From contig VXOJ01000010.1 in NCBI GenBank assembly GCA_009840115.1, positions 23,759-87,758 on the forward strand: a DNA stretch of 64,000 nt, written 5' to 3'. The DNA is from Gemmatimonadales bacterium. GTDB lineage: Bacteria; Gemmatimonadota; Gemmatimonadetes; Palauibacterales; Palauibacteraceae. A program made the translations under genes and the position numbers. Shown here piece by piece: positions 1-8,253 of the stretch; within the stretch, counting starts at the first letter, position 1; each line of letters opens with the position of its first letter. The notes beneath the pieces are model-generated. The model was given only the letters and a program-made list of their open reading frames with translations, had not been told where the DNA came from and ran no database searches.

Positions 1-548
1 GCGTTCGCGCCGACGACCCCTCCCCCGAGGATGACGACCTCGGCCGGGAGCACCCCCGGCACGCCGCCGAGCAGGATCCCATACCCGCCCGCTACGCGCT
101 CCAGGTTCTTCGCGGCCTGCTGGATCGCCATCCGACCCGCCACTTCGGACATCGGCGTGAGAAGCGGGAGTTCGCCCGTCGGAAGCTGGACCGTCTCGTA
201 GGCGATCGCGACGCAACCGCTTTCCAGCGTACGGTGGGTGAGGCGTTCGTCGGCCGCGAAGTGGAAGTACGTGAAGATGACCTGGTCGCGCCGCATCCGG
301 GCGTATTCGGGTTCGATGGGCTCCTTGACCTTGACGATGAGCTCGGCCCGGCCCCATACCTCGTCCGCCGAATCCAGCATCTCGGCCCCCGCGGCGACGT
401 ACATGTCATCCGGAAAGCCGCTGCGCAGGCCCGCGTCGCGTTCGACGCACACGGTGTGCCCGGCCGCGACGAGCGCGGTGGCGCCGGCTGGAACGAGGGC
501 CACGCGACTCTCGTCCGCCTTTATCTCCTTCGGTACGCCAACGATCAT
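1..548 (-). CDS. ald: Alanine dehydrogenase, 3' end missing
   Basis: The enzyme makes or breaks L-alanine by NAD-linked reductive amination of pyruvate in the cytoplasm. About 182 N-terminal residues are visible. The protein opens [13 protein letters not shown], as in the Ald family. It has the substrate-binding Lys in ELIVKVKEP, the catalytic His in TYFHFAAD, and the start of the NAD-binding Rossmann motif ([12 protein letters not shown]) just before the window edge. A good Shine-Dalgarno (GGGAGG) lies upstream of the ATG. The gene follows the M16 peptidase by 22 bases on the same strand, so it is probably the distal gene of the rpsO-pnp unit. The remaining half, with the rest of the NAD domain, lies outside the window. 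Confidence 0.93.
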   Translation of the reverse strand, partial: MIVGVPKEIKADESRVALVPAGATALVAAGHTVCVERDAGLRSGFPDDMYVAAGAEMLDSADEVWGRAELIVKVKEPIEPEYARMRRDQVIFTYFHFAADERLTHRTLESGCVAIAYETVQLPTGELPLLTPMSEVAGRMAIQQAAKNLERVAGGYGILLGGVPGVLPAEVVILGGGVVGAN

Positions 549-570
549 TGGGTTCCCTCCCGGGGGACGC

Positions 571-1845
571 TCAGGTCGCGTCTGTTGCGGTGCGCCCCGG
601 CGCGTGGCCGGGCGCCAGCTCGAGGGTCGCGAGCCGTTCGGGTGCGAAGTATGCGGCGGCTTCGAGGCACCGCTCGCGGTCGACCGCATCGATACTCCTC
701 GCCACCTCGTCCAGAGTGCGATACTCGTGGCCGTAGAGGGCGATGCCGGCAAGCCGGTTCATTCGGCTTGCGGGCGATTCGAGCGAGATGAGGAACTGTC
801 CCTTCAACTGACTGCGGGTGTCGTCCAGTTCCTGGCGCGTCAATCCCTCCCGCGCCAGAAGGGCGAGTTCCTCCTCCACCGCCTCGCGCGCCTCCTCCGC
901 GGTCTCGGGCCGGGTCCCGACGTAGGCGCCGACGTGGCCCGCCTGCGCGTGAAACCCGTGGAAGCTGTACACGGCGTAGGCGAGACCGCGCGTTTCCCGG
1001 ATTCGCTGGAAGAGCCGCGAACTCATTCCACCCCCGAGGGCGGTCGCCGTGACGTGGAGGGCGTAGCGAAGGGGGTCGCGGTACGGAACGGAGAGTCCTC
1101 CCGTCACGATGTGCGTCTGCCGACCGCCTTCCCGTCGCATGCGCCGGAAGCCCGACTCGCCGACCGGGGCCGGCGGGTCCGCGGGGGCGGGGGCGGCGGC
1201 CCGGCGGGGGAGCCAGCGCGCCAGCCCCTCCACGAGGTCCTCGTGCTCCACCGCTCCCGCCGCCGCCACGACCACGTTTCCCGGCCGGTACGCGCGATCG
1301 TGCACTTTCGCCAGCGCGGACACGGAAAGCGCCCGCACCGACGCACGGGTGCCGAGGATCGGTTCGCCGTACGGATGCCCGCCGTAGAGAGCGCGCGCGT
1401 GCTCCTCGAAGACGATGTCCTCCGGAACTTCCGCCGCGGCCGCGATCTCTTCCAGAACGACCTCTCGTTCCACCTCCAGGTCCTGTCCGGAGAGCCGCGG
1501 AAAGAAGGCGAGATCGCACAGCACGTCGAGGGCGACGCCGAGCGCCCCCGCCGGTATCCGCGCCTGGAACGCGGTGAACTCGTGGGTCGTATACGCGTCC
1601 AGGGCGCCGCCGAGCCGCTCCAGTTCCCAGGCGAGATCGCGCGCGGAGCGCCGGTGCGTCCCCTTGAAGACCATGTGCTCGAGCAGATGGGATGCGCCGC
1701 CGTGCTCGGCATCCTCATGAACGCGGCCCTGCCGCACCCAGAGGCCGATGGCGACGGAGCGCACGGAATCCATGCGCTCGCTGAGCACGATGGGGCCATC
1801 CGGGAGGCACGTTCGGTACACCTCCCGGTCGAGCCGGCCTGCCAT
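571..1845 (-). CDS. M16 family zinc peptidase (YmxG/MPP-like)
   Basis: A 424-residue insulinase-type metallopeptidase. The inverted zinc motif HLLEH is at residues 53-57. The third zinc ligand is expected in EREVVLEEI near residue 132, about 79 residues downstream, as in the family. The C-terminal half carries the conserved [19 protein letters not shown] segment that completes the active site in M16B peptidases. No signal peptide is evident, so it is probably cytoplasmic. It lies 68 bases downstream of pnp; the pnp-M16 order is also found in Bacillus (pnpA-ymxG). The natural substrate of this subgroup is not established. Confidence 0.92.
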   Translation of the reverse strand: MAGRLDREVYRTCLPDGPIVLSERMDSVRSVAIGLWVRQGRVHEDAEHGGASHLLEHMVFKGTHRRSARDLAWELERLGGALDAYTTHEFTAFQARIPAGALGVALDVLCDLAFFPRLSGQDLEVEREVVLEEIAAAAEVPEDIVFEEHARALYGGHPYGEPILGTRASVRALSVSALAKVHDRAYRPGNVVVAAAGAVEHEDLVEGLARWLPRRAAAPAPADPPAPVGESGFRRMRREGGRQTHIVTGGLSVPYRDPLRYALHVTATALGGGMSSRLFQRIRETRGLAYAVYSFHGFHAQAGHVGAYVGTRPETAEEAREAVEEELALLAREGLTRQELDDTRSQLKGQFLISLESPASRMNRLAGIALYGHEYRTLDEVARSIDAVDRERCLEAAAYFAPERLATLELAPGHAPGRTATDAT

Positions 1846-1913
1846 TCCGAGTGCCGGCCGCAGATCCCGGGCCGGCCCGCGCGCAGGCGGGCCGGAACAC
1901 GACGTGATCAGGC

Positions 1914-4004
1914 CTACTCGGCGGGGGCGAGGGCCGCGCGCCGCGAGAGCTTGAGACGGCCGCGGTCATCCACGGCGAGCAGCTTCACCTTCACCTCGTC
2001 GCCCGGGCTCACCACATCCTCCGTCTTGGCGGTGCGGCCTTCCTCGAGTTCCGAGATGTGACACAGGCCCTCCACCCCGGGGATGATCTCGACGAAGGCC
2101 CCGAAGTCCGTCGTGTTCTTCACGACGCCGCGGTAGATCCGCCCGACTTCCGGCTCCTGAACGATGCCTTCCACCATCTCGCGCGCATGCTGCGCCCCCG
2201 CGCCCGAAGGTGCCGCGATGGTGACCGTGCCGGAGTCGTCGATGTTGACCTCGGTGCCCGTCTCCTCCTGGATCATCCGGATCGTCTTGCCCTTCGGCCC
2301 GATGACCTCGCCGATCTTCTGGGGGTTGATCTGCAGGGTGACGATCCGAGGCGCGTGCGGCGACATTTCCTCGCGGGCCGCTTCAAGCGTCTCGTTCATC
2401 GCGGCGAGGATCCGCAGCCGGGCATCGCGCGCCCGGGCCAGGGCCTCGCGCAGCGTGTCGACGGAGAGTCCGTCGGCCTTGATGTCCATCTGGACGGCCG
2501 TGATCCCGCGCTCGGTCCCGGCGACCTTGAAGTCCATGTCGCCGAGGGCGTCCTCCACGCCGAGGATGTCGGTGAGGATCTCGACCTGGTCGCCCTCCTT
2601 GATGAGCCCCATCGCGATCCCCGCGCACGGGGCCCGCATCGGCACTCCGGCATCCATCAGGGAGAGCGATCCGCCGCAGACCGAAGCCATCGAGCTCGAC
2701 CCGTTCGATTCCAGGATATCGGAGACGACGCGGATCGTGTACGGGAAGTCCTCGTACGCCGGCAGGAGCGCCTGAAGCGCGCGCTCGGCCAGCATTCCGT
2801 GTCCCGTCTCGCGGCGGCTCGTACCCCGGAACATCCGCACTTCGCCCGTCGAAAAACCGGGGAAGTTGTAGTGGAGCATGAAGGACTTCGAGGTCTCTTC
2901 GCGCACGTCCACCGAGTCGATTCGCTGCTCGTCCCTGACCGTCCCGAGCGTGGTCACGGCCAGCGCCTGCGTCTGCCCCCGGGTGAAGAGCGCCGAACCG
3001 TGCGTTCGCGGCAGGAGGCCGACATCGCACGTGATGTCGCGAACGTCGTCCATGCCGCGGCCGTCGATCCGCTCTCCGTCCTCGAGGATGCGCCGGCGCA
3101 TCGTCTCCTTCTCGAGCTTTCGCAGCGCCGCGCCGACATCACCGCCGCAATCGGGGTAATCCGCCTCGAGTCGCGCGGTCACCTCTTCGCGAAGGGCGGA
3201 CAGGGCGCGTCCGCGCTCCTCCTTGTCCGCGATCCGCAATGCGTCTCCCACGCGCCCGGCCGCCTGGTCCGTGACCTTCGCCACGACTTCCGGGTCGGGC
3301 CCGACGGGCTCGTACTCGAACGTCTCCGCGGCTCCCGCCATCCGAACCAGTTCCCGCTGGAGCCCGATGAGTTCGACGATCGCAGCCTGTCCCACGCGCA
3401 TCGCCTCGAGGAACTCGTCTTCGGTGGCTTCGAGACAGGCGCCCTCGACCATCACGATCGATTCCTCGGATCCGGCGACGACGATCTCCAGGTCGCACAT
3501 CTCGAGGTCATCGAAAGTCGGGTTGACGAGCCACTCGCCCTCGCGGCGGGCGACCCGGACGCCGGAGATCGGCCCGTTCCACGGGATCGGGGACAGGAGG
3601 AGGGCCGTCGACGCCCCGAGCATGCCGATGACGTCCGCGTCGTTCTCCTGGTCCGCGGAGATGATGAAACAGACGACCTGGGTGTCGTTCCGGTAGTCCG
3701 CCGGGAAGAGCGGCCGGAGAGGCCGGTCGATCTGCCGCGCCGAGACCGTCTCCTTCTCGCCGGGCCGGGTTTCCCGCTTGATGAACCCGCCGGGGAACTT
3801 GCCGGCGGCGTAGGTCTTCTCGCGGTACTCGACCGTGAGAGGAAAGAAGGGGAGATGCGTGGGCTTGCGGTCCGCCGTGGCGGTGACGAGCACTGCGGTC
3901 TCCCCGTACTGCACATAGACGGCGCCGTCGGCCTGCCGGGCCATTCTGCCCGTCTCCAGGATCAGGGGCCGTCCGTGGAATTCGGTTTCAATTCGGTGTG
4001 TCAT
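1914..4004 (-). CDS. pnp: Polyribonucleotide nucleotidyltransferase (PNPase)
   Basis: Phosphorolytic 3'-5' exoribonuclease of mRNA decay, 696 residues from the chosen start. Domain order is RNase PH-like 1, a helical linker, RNase PH-like 2 (with QMDIKADGL at the catalytic site), a KH domain at about residues 552-618 (VIGPKGKTI) and an S1 domain at about 619-690 (TTDFGAFVEI). I chose the ATG beginning MTHRIETEF because a purine-rich Shine-Dalgarno (AGAAGAGAAGAAGAG) lies directly upstream. A longer in-frame start 66 bases upstream would translate that ribosome site. It sits downstream of rpsO, the classic rpsO-pnp arrangement. Confidence 0.97.
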   Translation of the reverse strand: MTHRIETEFHGRPLILETGRMARQADGAVYVQYGETAVLVTATADRKPTHLPFFPLTVEYREKTYAAGKFPGGFIKRETRPGEKETVSARQIDRPLRPLFPADYRNDTQVVCFIISADQENDADVIGMLGASTALLLSPIPWNGPISGVRVARREGEWLVNPTFDDLEMCDLEIVVAGSEESIVMVEGACLEATEDEFLEAMRVGQAAIVELIGLQRELVRMAGAAETFEYEPVGPDPEVVAKVTDQAAGRVGDALRIADKEERGRALSALREEVTARLEADYPDCGGDVGAALRKLEKETMRRRILEDGERIDGRGMDDVRDITCDVGLLPRTHGSALFTRGQTQALAVTTLGTVRDEQRIDSVDVREETSKSFMLHYNFPGFSTGEVRMFRGTSRRETGHGMLAERALQALLPAYEDFPYTIRVVSDILESNGSSSMASVCGGSLSLMDAGVPMRAPCAGIAMGLIKEGDQVEILTDILGVEDALGDMDFKVAGTERGITAVQMDIKADGLSVDTLREALARARDARLRILAAMNETLEAAREEMSPHAPRIVTLQINPQKIGEVIGPKGKTIRMIQEETGTEVNIDDSGTVTIAAPSGAGAQHAREMVEGIVQEPEVGRIYRGVVKNTTDFGAFVEIIPGVEGLCHISELEEGRTAKTEDVVSPGDEVKVKLLAVDDRGRLKLSRRAALAPAE

Positions 4005-4173
4005 TCTCTTCTTCTCTTCTTTCTGCTGGTGTGGCGCCGCGGGATTCCGGGCGCCGCGCCGACCTCTCACCGGGCCGGACGCTCATTGATTTCTTTTCGA
4101 CCTTGCATCGGCTTCTTCGATTCAGCGCCCCGGTTGGGGGGATTCGGGTCGGTACGAGGGAAGGAAAACGGGG

Positions 4174-4191
4174 GGCCCGACGATGCGGGCC
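4174..4191 (-). terminator. Hairpin in rpsO-pnp spacer, weak terminator or mRNA processing site
   Basis: On the minus strand GGCCCG and CGGGCC form a perfect 6-bp stem with a 6-base loop, followed after a short C/G stretch by only four T residues. It lies 35 bases after the rpsO stop in a 221-base spacer that has no gene. In Escherichia coli the same spacer holds a partial terminator and an RNase III hairpin used for pnp autoregulation. A similar role here is an inference; the short T-run makes efficient termination doubtful. Confidence 0.35.
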
Positions 4192-4225
4192 GGCGGAGGC
4201 GGTAGCTGGTCAGCCGGGCGGCGCC

Positions 4226-4489
4226 TCAACGGCGTAGCCCGAGCTCCTCGATGACCGTTCGGTAGCGGTCGAGATCCGTCCGGCGGAGGTAGTTCAGCAG
4301 TCGACGTCGGCGGCCAACCATCTTCAGCAGTCCGCGTCGACTGTGATGATCCTTGGGATGATCCCGGAAATGCCCGGTCAACTCTTCGATGCGAGCCGTG
4401 AGCAGTGCGATCTGCACCGGAGCCGACCCCTGGTCGTTCTCGCGCCGCGAGAACTTCTCTATGATTCCCTGCTTCTCTGTTTTTTCCAC
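4226..4489 (-). CDS. rpsO: 30S ribosomal protein S15
   Basis: An 87-residue protein, close to the usual 88-89. It contains the S15 signature around [20 protein letters not shown] and ends in IEELGLRR. S15 binds 16S rRNA early in assembly of the small-subunit platform. The start codon is GTG, with AGAGAG as a modest ribosome site. Together with pnp it forms the conserved rpsO-pnp pair. A promoter-like sequence lies about 100 bases upstream. Confidence 0.97.
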   Translation of the reverse strand: MEKTEKQGIIEKFSRRENDQGSAPVQIALLTARIEELTGHFRDHPKDHHSRRGLLKMVGRRRRLLNYLRRTDLDRYRTVIEELGLRR

Positions 4490-4587
4490 GTCTCTCTATT
4501 ATCCCTCGATCCGCCGCCCCGCTTCAGCCCGCGGAGCGACCGGCAGAATGGCGAAGCCTCGCCGTGCCGTTTCATACACAGTCCACA

Positions 4588-4616
4588 AAACTAGAATCGG
4601 CACGCGTCTCTGTAAA
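4588..4616 (-). promoter_or_regulatory. Candidate sigma-70-type promoter for rpsO-pnp
   Basis: Minus strand: -35 TTTACA (4611-4616), a 17-base spacer, and -10 TAGTTT (4588-4593). The -35 and spacing are good and the -10 is mediocre. It lies in the 142-base gap between the propeller gene and rpsO, the first real gap in this block. It would give an rpsO leader of about 90 bases. Judged by eye only. Confidence 0.4.
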
Positions 4617-4631
4617 GGTAAGCTCCGGCAC

Positions 4632-5750
4632 TCACGCGCCGGGCGTGTTCGCCGCCGGGCAGTCGGGGCCGGTGAGGACGGGCTCGAAGATGACTGCGCG
4701 GGCGAGTCCGCCGTCCTCCCGCACGCCGAACAGGAGGGCGTCGTCCCCGGTCCCCCGCAACGCCTCGTCGCGCCGGGTGCGCGCGATGAGGGCTCCGCTG
4801 GCGGGATCGATCACATCCAGAACGGTGTCGAGCAGCCGGTCGAGTTCGAGCGGGGACGGCGCCGCGGCGCCCGCCTCCCGGTTCTCGTCGGCGACCCAGG
4901 TGCCCGCCCACAACAGGCCCCGGTCGACGCGAAGACTGATGACGATGGACGGGGCCGGCGCCGAGACGGGTGCCCCCGCCTGCGGCGGTCCCGGGTCGAA
5001 CCAGTCCGGCTCTCCGGCCAGGCGCGCGAGCGGCTCGCTCCCGCCGTCCGGATCCCACGCCGCGAACCCGTATCCGCCGGCCCGGGTCGTCCACACCCTG
5101 CCCCGCCCGTCCAGGGCGACGGGGGCGCGGAAGAAGTTGACGACCCACGACGCGACGGGCGCGGCCCCGAGGCTTGCAAGCCGGACTCCGTCGCGGCCGA
5201 CGATTTCCGTCGTCGCACTCAGTCGATCGTCGATCTGGCCGAACCCCGAGACGGCATGGCGCTCCCCGGCGGCGAGGGTCACGAAATCGAGCCCGTGGAG
5301 GCTTCGGATATCCGTCGTTTCAAGCAGTTCCCCATCCGGCGAAAGATGCGTGATGCGGCGGTTGACGAGGTCGAGGATCCGAAGGCTGCCATCGGAGCCG
5401 GGACGCATGCGCCCCGGGACGCGATACTCGCCGGGCCCGTCTCCGTTCCCTCCACGGACCTCCAGGAACGCGCCGTCCGAGTCGAATACGAGCAGTTGTC
5501 CTCGGTTCTCTACACTCGCCACCACGTAGTGACCGGCGGCGGTCCGCGTGATCTCCGGGCGGCTCCCGATCGTTCCGGGGTCGCCGGAGTCGCCGAGGCG
5601 CAGCACTTCCCGGAGTTGAACCGTGCAGTCGCCCACCTCGTCCGCAATCGGCAGGGCCGACTGGGCAACGGACGGTCGCGGGACTCCCGCACAGACGACC
5701 ATGGCAATGAACCACGGATACCTCGTCCGTACCTTCAGCTTGCCGATCAT
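4632..5750 (-). CDS. Secreted six-bladed beta-propeller (NHL-like) protein
   Basis: A 372-residue protein with an N-terminal signal sequence: KLKVR positive region, hydrophobic WFIAMVVCAGV, likely cleavage near residue 30 (SVAQ). The rest shows repeated propeller strands such as GQLLVFDSDGAFLEVRGG, SLRILDLVNRRITHLSPDG and GRVWTTRAGGYGFAAW, typical of six-bladed propeller proteins common in Gemmatimonadota and Bacteroidota. No catalytic motif is visible and the ligand is unknown. Its ATG overlaps the ribF stop (ATGA), so translation is probably coupled. Its place inside a ribosome and RNA operon gives no clear hint of function. Confidence 0.75.
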   Translation of the reverse strand: MIGKLKVRTRYPWFIAMVVCAGVPRPSVAQSALPIADEVGDCTVQLREVLRLGDSGDPGTIGSRPEITRTAAGHYVVASVENRGQLLVFDSDGAFLEVRGGNGDGPGEYRVPGRMRPGSDGSLRILDLVNRRITHLSPDGELLETTDIRSLHGLDFVTLAAGERHAVSGFGQIDDRLSATTEIVGRDGVRLASLGAAPVASWVVNFFRAPVALDGRGRVWTTRAGGYGFAAWDPDGGSEPLARLAGEPDWFDPGPPQAGAPVSAPAPSIVISLRVDRGLLWAGTWVADENREAGAAAPSPLELDRLLDTVLDVIDPASGALIARTRRDEALRGTGDDALLFGVREDGGLARAVIFEPVLTGPDCPAANTPGA

Positions 5751-6667
5751 CCGCCCGCTTCCCTGAAGTATTCGAGACCGTCCGCGAGGTCCCGGCGCAT
5801 CTGCACGGCGAGATCGTCTCCCGACTCGTACGCCCGCACCTCGCGCAGCCGGTGGAGGACATCGACGGTCACACGCTCCCCGTAGATGTTACGCTCGAAA
5901 TCGATGAGAAAGAGTTCGATGGCCGGCGGAGCGTCCGCAAAGGTCGGCCTGGGGCCGAGGTGCAGCAGCCCATCGACCCGCTCGGAGCCCAGCGTGGCGC
6001 GCACCGCGTAGATGCCTTCCGCCGGAAGGAGTTTCTCGTGAGGCGGCGGCGTGAGGTTGGCGGTCGGAAAACCGAGCGTTCTGCCCCGTCCCAGCCCCCG
6101 GATCACGGTCCCGCGAAACGAGTACGGGCGACCGAGGCCCGCCACGGCGCCCTCCATGTCGCCCGACGCCACCGCCCGCCGAACCCGGGTGGAGGAGATG
6201 GGCGATCCATCCGCTTCGACGCCTCCGACGACCGAGACCTCGAACCCGTGGATGCCGCCCAGCCGCTCGAGCACGGAGACGTCCCCGGCGCGTCCGCGCC
6301 CGAACCCGTGGTCGTACCCGATCACGACCTCCGCGGGGCGGAAGCACGGGACGATGAGGTGCTCCACGAACTGCTCGGGGGAGTAACGGGAGAACTCGAG
6401 CGTGAAGGAGACGAACGCGGCGTAGTCGAGCCCGAGTTGGGCGAGGATCTCCTTCTTCTCGTCCGGCAGCGTGAGGAGGGCGGGGGCAGCTTCGGGGCGC
6501 ACGACGCTCAGGGGGTGAGGGTCGAAGGTGAGGAGCACGGCATGGCCGTGCCGGGCGCGCGCCCGGCGCCCGACGTCGCGCAGGATCGCCTGGTGCCCGA
6601 GGTGGACTCCATCGAAGGTCCCCATGGTGACGACGGTGCCCCGGACGTGCGGGGGGAGCCCGCTCAC
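5747..6667 (-). CDS. ribF: Bifunctional riboflavin kinase / FAD synthetase
   Basis: Makes FMN from riboflavin and then FAD from FMN. The N-terminal nucleotidyltransferase domain (about residues 1-185) has TMGTFDGVHLGHQ with the HxGH-type site. The C-terminal flavokinase domain has GRTLGFPTANLTP, whose PTAN binds the nucleotide. The length of 306 residues is normal. The start is GTG, overlapping the truB stop as GTGA. The gene is placed after truB as in many bacteria. Confidence 0.96.
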   Translation of the reverse strand: MSGLPPHVRGTVVTMGTFDGVHLGHQAILRDVGRRARARHGHAVLLTFDPHPLSVVRPEAAPALLTLPDEKKEILAQLGLDYAAFVSFTLEFSRYSPEQFVEHLIVPCFRPAEVVIGYDHGFGRGRAGDVSVLERLGGIHGFEVSVVGGVEADGSPISSTRVRRAVASGDMEGAVAGLGRPYSFRGTVIRGLGRGRTLGFPTANLTPPPHEKLLPAEGIYAVRATLGSERVDGLLHLGPRPTFADAPPAIELFLIDFERNIYGERVTVDVLHRLREVRAYESGDDLAVQMRRDLADGLEYFREAGG

Positions 6668-7578
6668 GCGGCAAACACCTTCTTCGGGTAGAGGCGGCCA
6701 TCGCGCTCCTCGGCAATGGCGAAGAGGTCATCGGCGGCGTACAGCGCGACCGGGTTCGTGGAGCCCCCCCGCGAATCGGGCGCGCTCCCGGACGGCGGCA
6801 GCACGTCTCCGCGCTCGACCGGCCTTCCGTACCGGATCTCGTCCCGCTCTCCATCGTTCAGTTCGCGCCGCCACACCCACGGCAGCGCGGCCATCCCGGG
6901 GCGCCAGGCGGTGGACGCCTCGGCCACGGCTTCCGCCACCGCGTCGGGAGCGGTTGCCTCGTCTACCCCGAACGGGCCGATCGCGCTGCGGCGCAGCGCC
7001 GTAAGGTGCGCCCCGGGTCCGAGGTCCCGCCCGATGTCGCGGGCCAGCGCACGTACGTAGGTGCCGGTGGAGACGCTCGCGCGGAAGCGGACCCGAGGGA
7101 GATCGATGTCCGTGACCGCGATCTCGTGGATGGTCACCTCGCGTGCCCGCAGTTCGGGGCGCTCCCCGCGGCGGGCCAGCGCATAGGCGCGCTCGCCGCC
7201 GGTGCGGCGCGCCGAGTAGGAGGAGGGCACCTGGCGTCCGACGCCCTCGCGGGCCGCGAAGGAGGCCCGGATCGCCTCGCCGTCCAGCTCCCGCCAACCG
7301 GCATCCTCCGATACGGTCTTCCCCGTGAGGTCGTCCGTGTCGGTCTCCCGCCCCAGCGCCAGCGTCGCATCGTAGGATTTCGGGAGTCCGTGGTAGAGGT
7401 CGGCGAGCCGGGTGAACGACCCGACGAGCGACAGCAGGAGCCCCGTCGCGAAGGGGTCGAGCGTGCCCGTGTGGCCGATCCGGCGCACCCCCAGCTTTCG
7501 CCGTATCCGAAGGACGATGTCGTGCGACGTCGCTCCGGCCGGCTTGTCGACGAGGAGCAGACCGGCTTCAGTCGTCAC
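6664..7578 (-). CDS. truB: tRNA pseudouridine-55 synthase
   Basis: Forms pseudouridine 55 in the T-loop of tRNAs. The catalytic Asp41 is in GHTGTLDPFATGLL. Further family motifs are KSYDATLALGRETDTDD and SVSTGTYVRALARDIG. I chose the GTG giving VTTEAGLLLVDKPAG because homologues begin at this point. The longer open frame upstream is the alternative frame of rbfA. With this start the protein is 304 residues, normal for TruB, and overlaps rbfA by 11 bases. The nusA-infB-rbfA-truB-ribF order is widely conserved. Confidence 0.96.
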   Translation of the reverse strand: MTTEAGLLLVDKPAGATSHDIVLRIRRKLGVRRIGHTGTLDPFATGLLLSLVGSFTRLADLYHGLPKSYDATLALGRETDTDDLTGKTVSEDAGWRELDGEAIRASFAAREGVGRQVPSSYSARRTGGERAYALARRGERPELRAREVTIHEIAVTDIDLPRVRFRASVSTGTYVRALARDIGRDLGPGAHLTALRRSAIGPFGVDEATAPDAVAEAVAEASTAWRPGMAALPWVWRRELNDGERDEIRYGRPVERGDVLPPSGSAPDSRGGSTNPVALYAADDLFAIAEERDGRLYPKKVFAA

Positions 7579-7924
7579 GCGGCCCCGCGTCCTCGCGAGC
7601 CCGGCGCAGCAGTTCCTCGATCCGGCTCGCGTGCTCGGGCGTTTCATCCGGCAGGAAGCGGAACTCCGGGACCTTCCGCAGCCGGAGCGACCGGCCGAGT
7701 TCACGTCGTATGAACCCCACCGCGTGTTCCAGCCCTTCGACTCCCTCCGACACATCCCCGTCGGAGCGAATGTAGACGGTGGCGAAGGAGAGATCGCGGG
7801 TCGCCCGCACGTCGGTCACCGTCACTCCGTCGAGCCGCGGGTCCTTGAGCGATCCGAGCAGGAGGCGCGTGAGTTCGCGCCGGAAGAGCTCGCCCAGTCG
7901 TTCGCTCCGGTGACGATGGGTCAC
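7568..7924 (-). CDS. rbfA: 30S ribosome-binding factor A
   Basis: A 118-residue single KH-like domain protein that binds the 30S subunit and helps mature the 16S rRNA 5' end. Family signatures include RLGELFRRELTRLLLGSLKDPRL and the strand DLSFATVYIRS. The start is GTG with a strong upstream GGGGGAG. It lies between the DUF503 gene and truB, the usual neighbourhood. Confidence 0.94.
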   Translation of the reverse strand: MTHRHRSERLGELFRRELTRLLLGSLKDPRLDGVTVTDVRATRDLSFATVYIRSDGDVSEGVEGLEHAVGFIRRELGRSLRLRKVPEFRFLPDETPEHASRIEELLRRAREDAGPRDD

Positions 7925-7952
7925 CCGCTCCCCCGCGCCGGTCCGCCGGCCT

Positions 7953-8237
7953 TCACAGGAACTCGGTCTCCGACTCGATGACGTGCGCCCTCGGGTCCGA
8001 TCTCAGGAAGAGGTCGACGCGTCCGAGCACCGATTCGGCATGCCGGCGTTCGCCCGATGCGACGCAGGCCGTGATCTCGGCCATCGAGGCCCGGTCGCGG
8101 AGGCCGGTCTCGGCGGCGGAAACCCGGAACTTCACGATCGTGCGCTCGCGCAGGCCGCGGACGACCGAACGCTTTGCCTTGAGCGACCGGCAGCCCGGGA
8201 GGTGAAACACCCAGCGGCCCACCCCGATGACGGCCAT
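7953..8237 (-). CDS. DUF503 family protein (YlxP-like)
   Basis: A 94-residue small alpha/beta protein. The conserved SLKAKRSVVRGLRERT segment near the N-terminus and the middle FRVSAAETGL region match the DUF503 family. In Bacillus the homologue YlxP sits between infB and rbfA, exactly as here, and is suspected to act in ribosome or RNA processes; its function is unproven. It starts 16 bases after the infB stop. Confidence 0.88.
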   Translation of the reverse strand: MAVIGVGRWVFHLPGCRSLKAKRSVVRGLRERTIVKFRVSAAETGLRDRASMAEITACVASGERRHAESVLGRVDLFLRSDPRAHVIESETEFL

Positions 8238-8253
8238 GATGCCCCGCGGAAGA

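Noticed and set aside
238..2061. Long plus-strand open frame opposite the M16 peptidase and ald
   Set aside because: It is Arg/Gly/Pro-rich with no family match and lies opposite well-supported genes; such mirror frames are expected in very GC-rich coding DNA.
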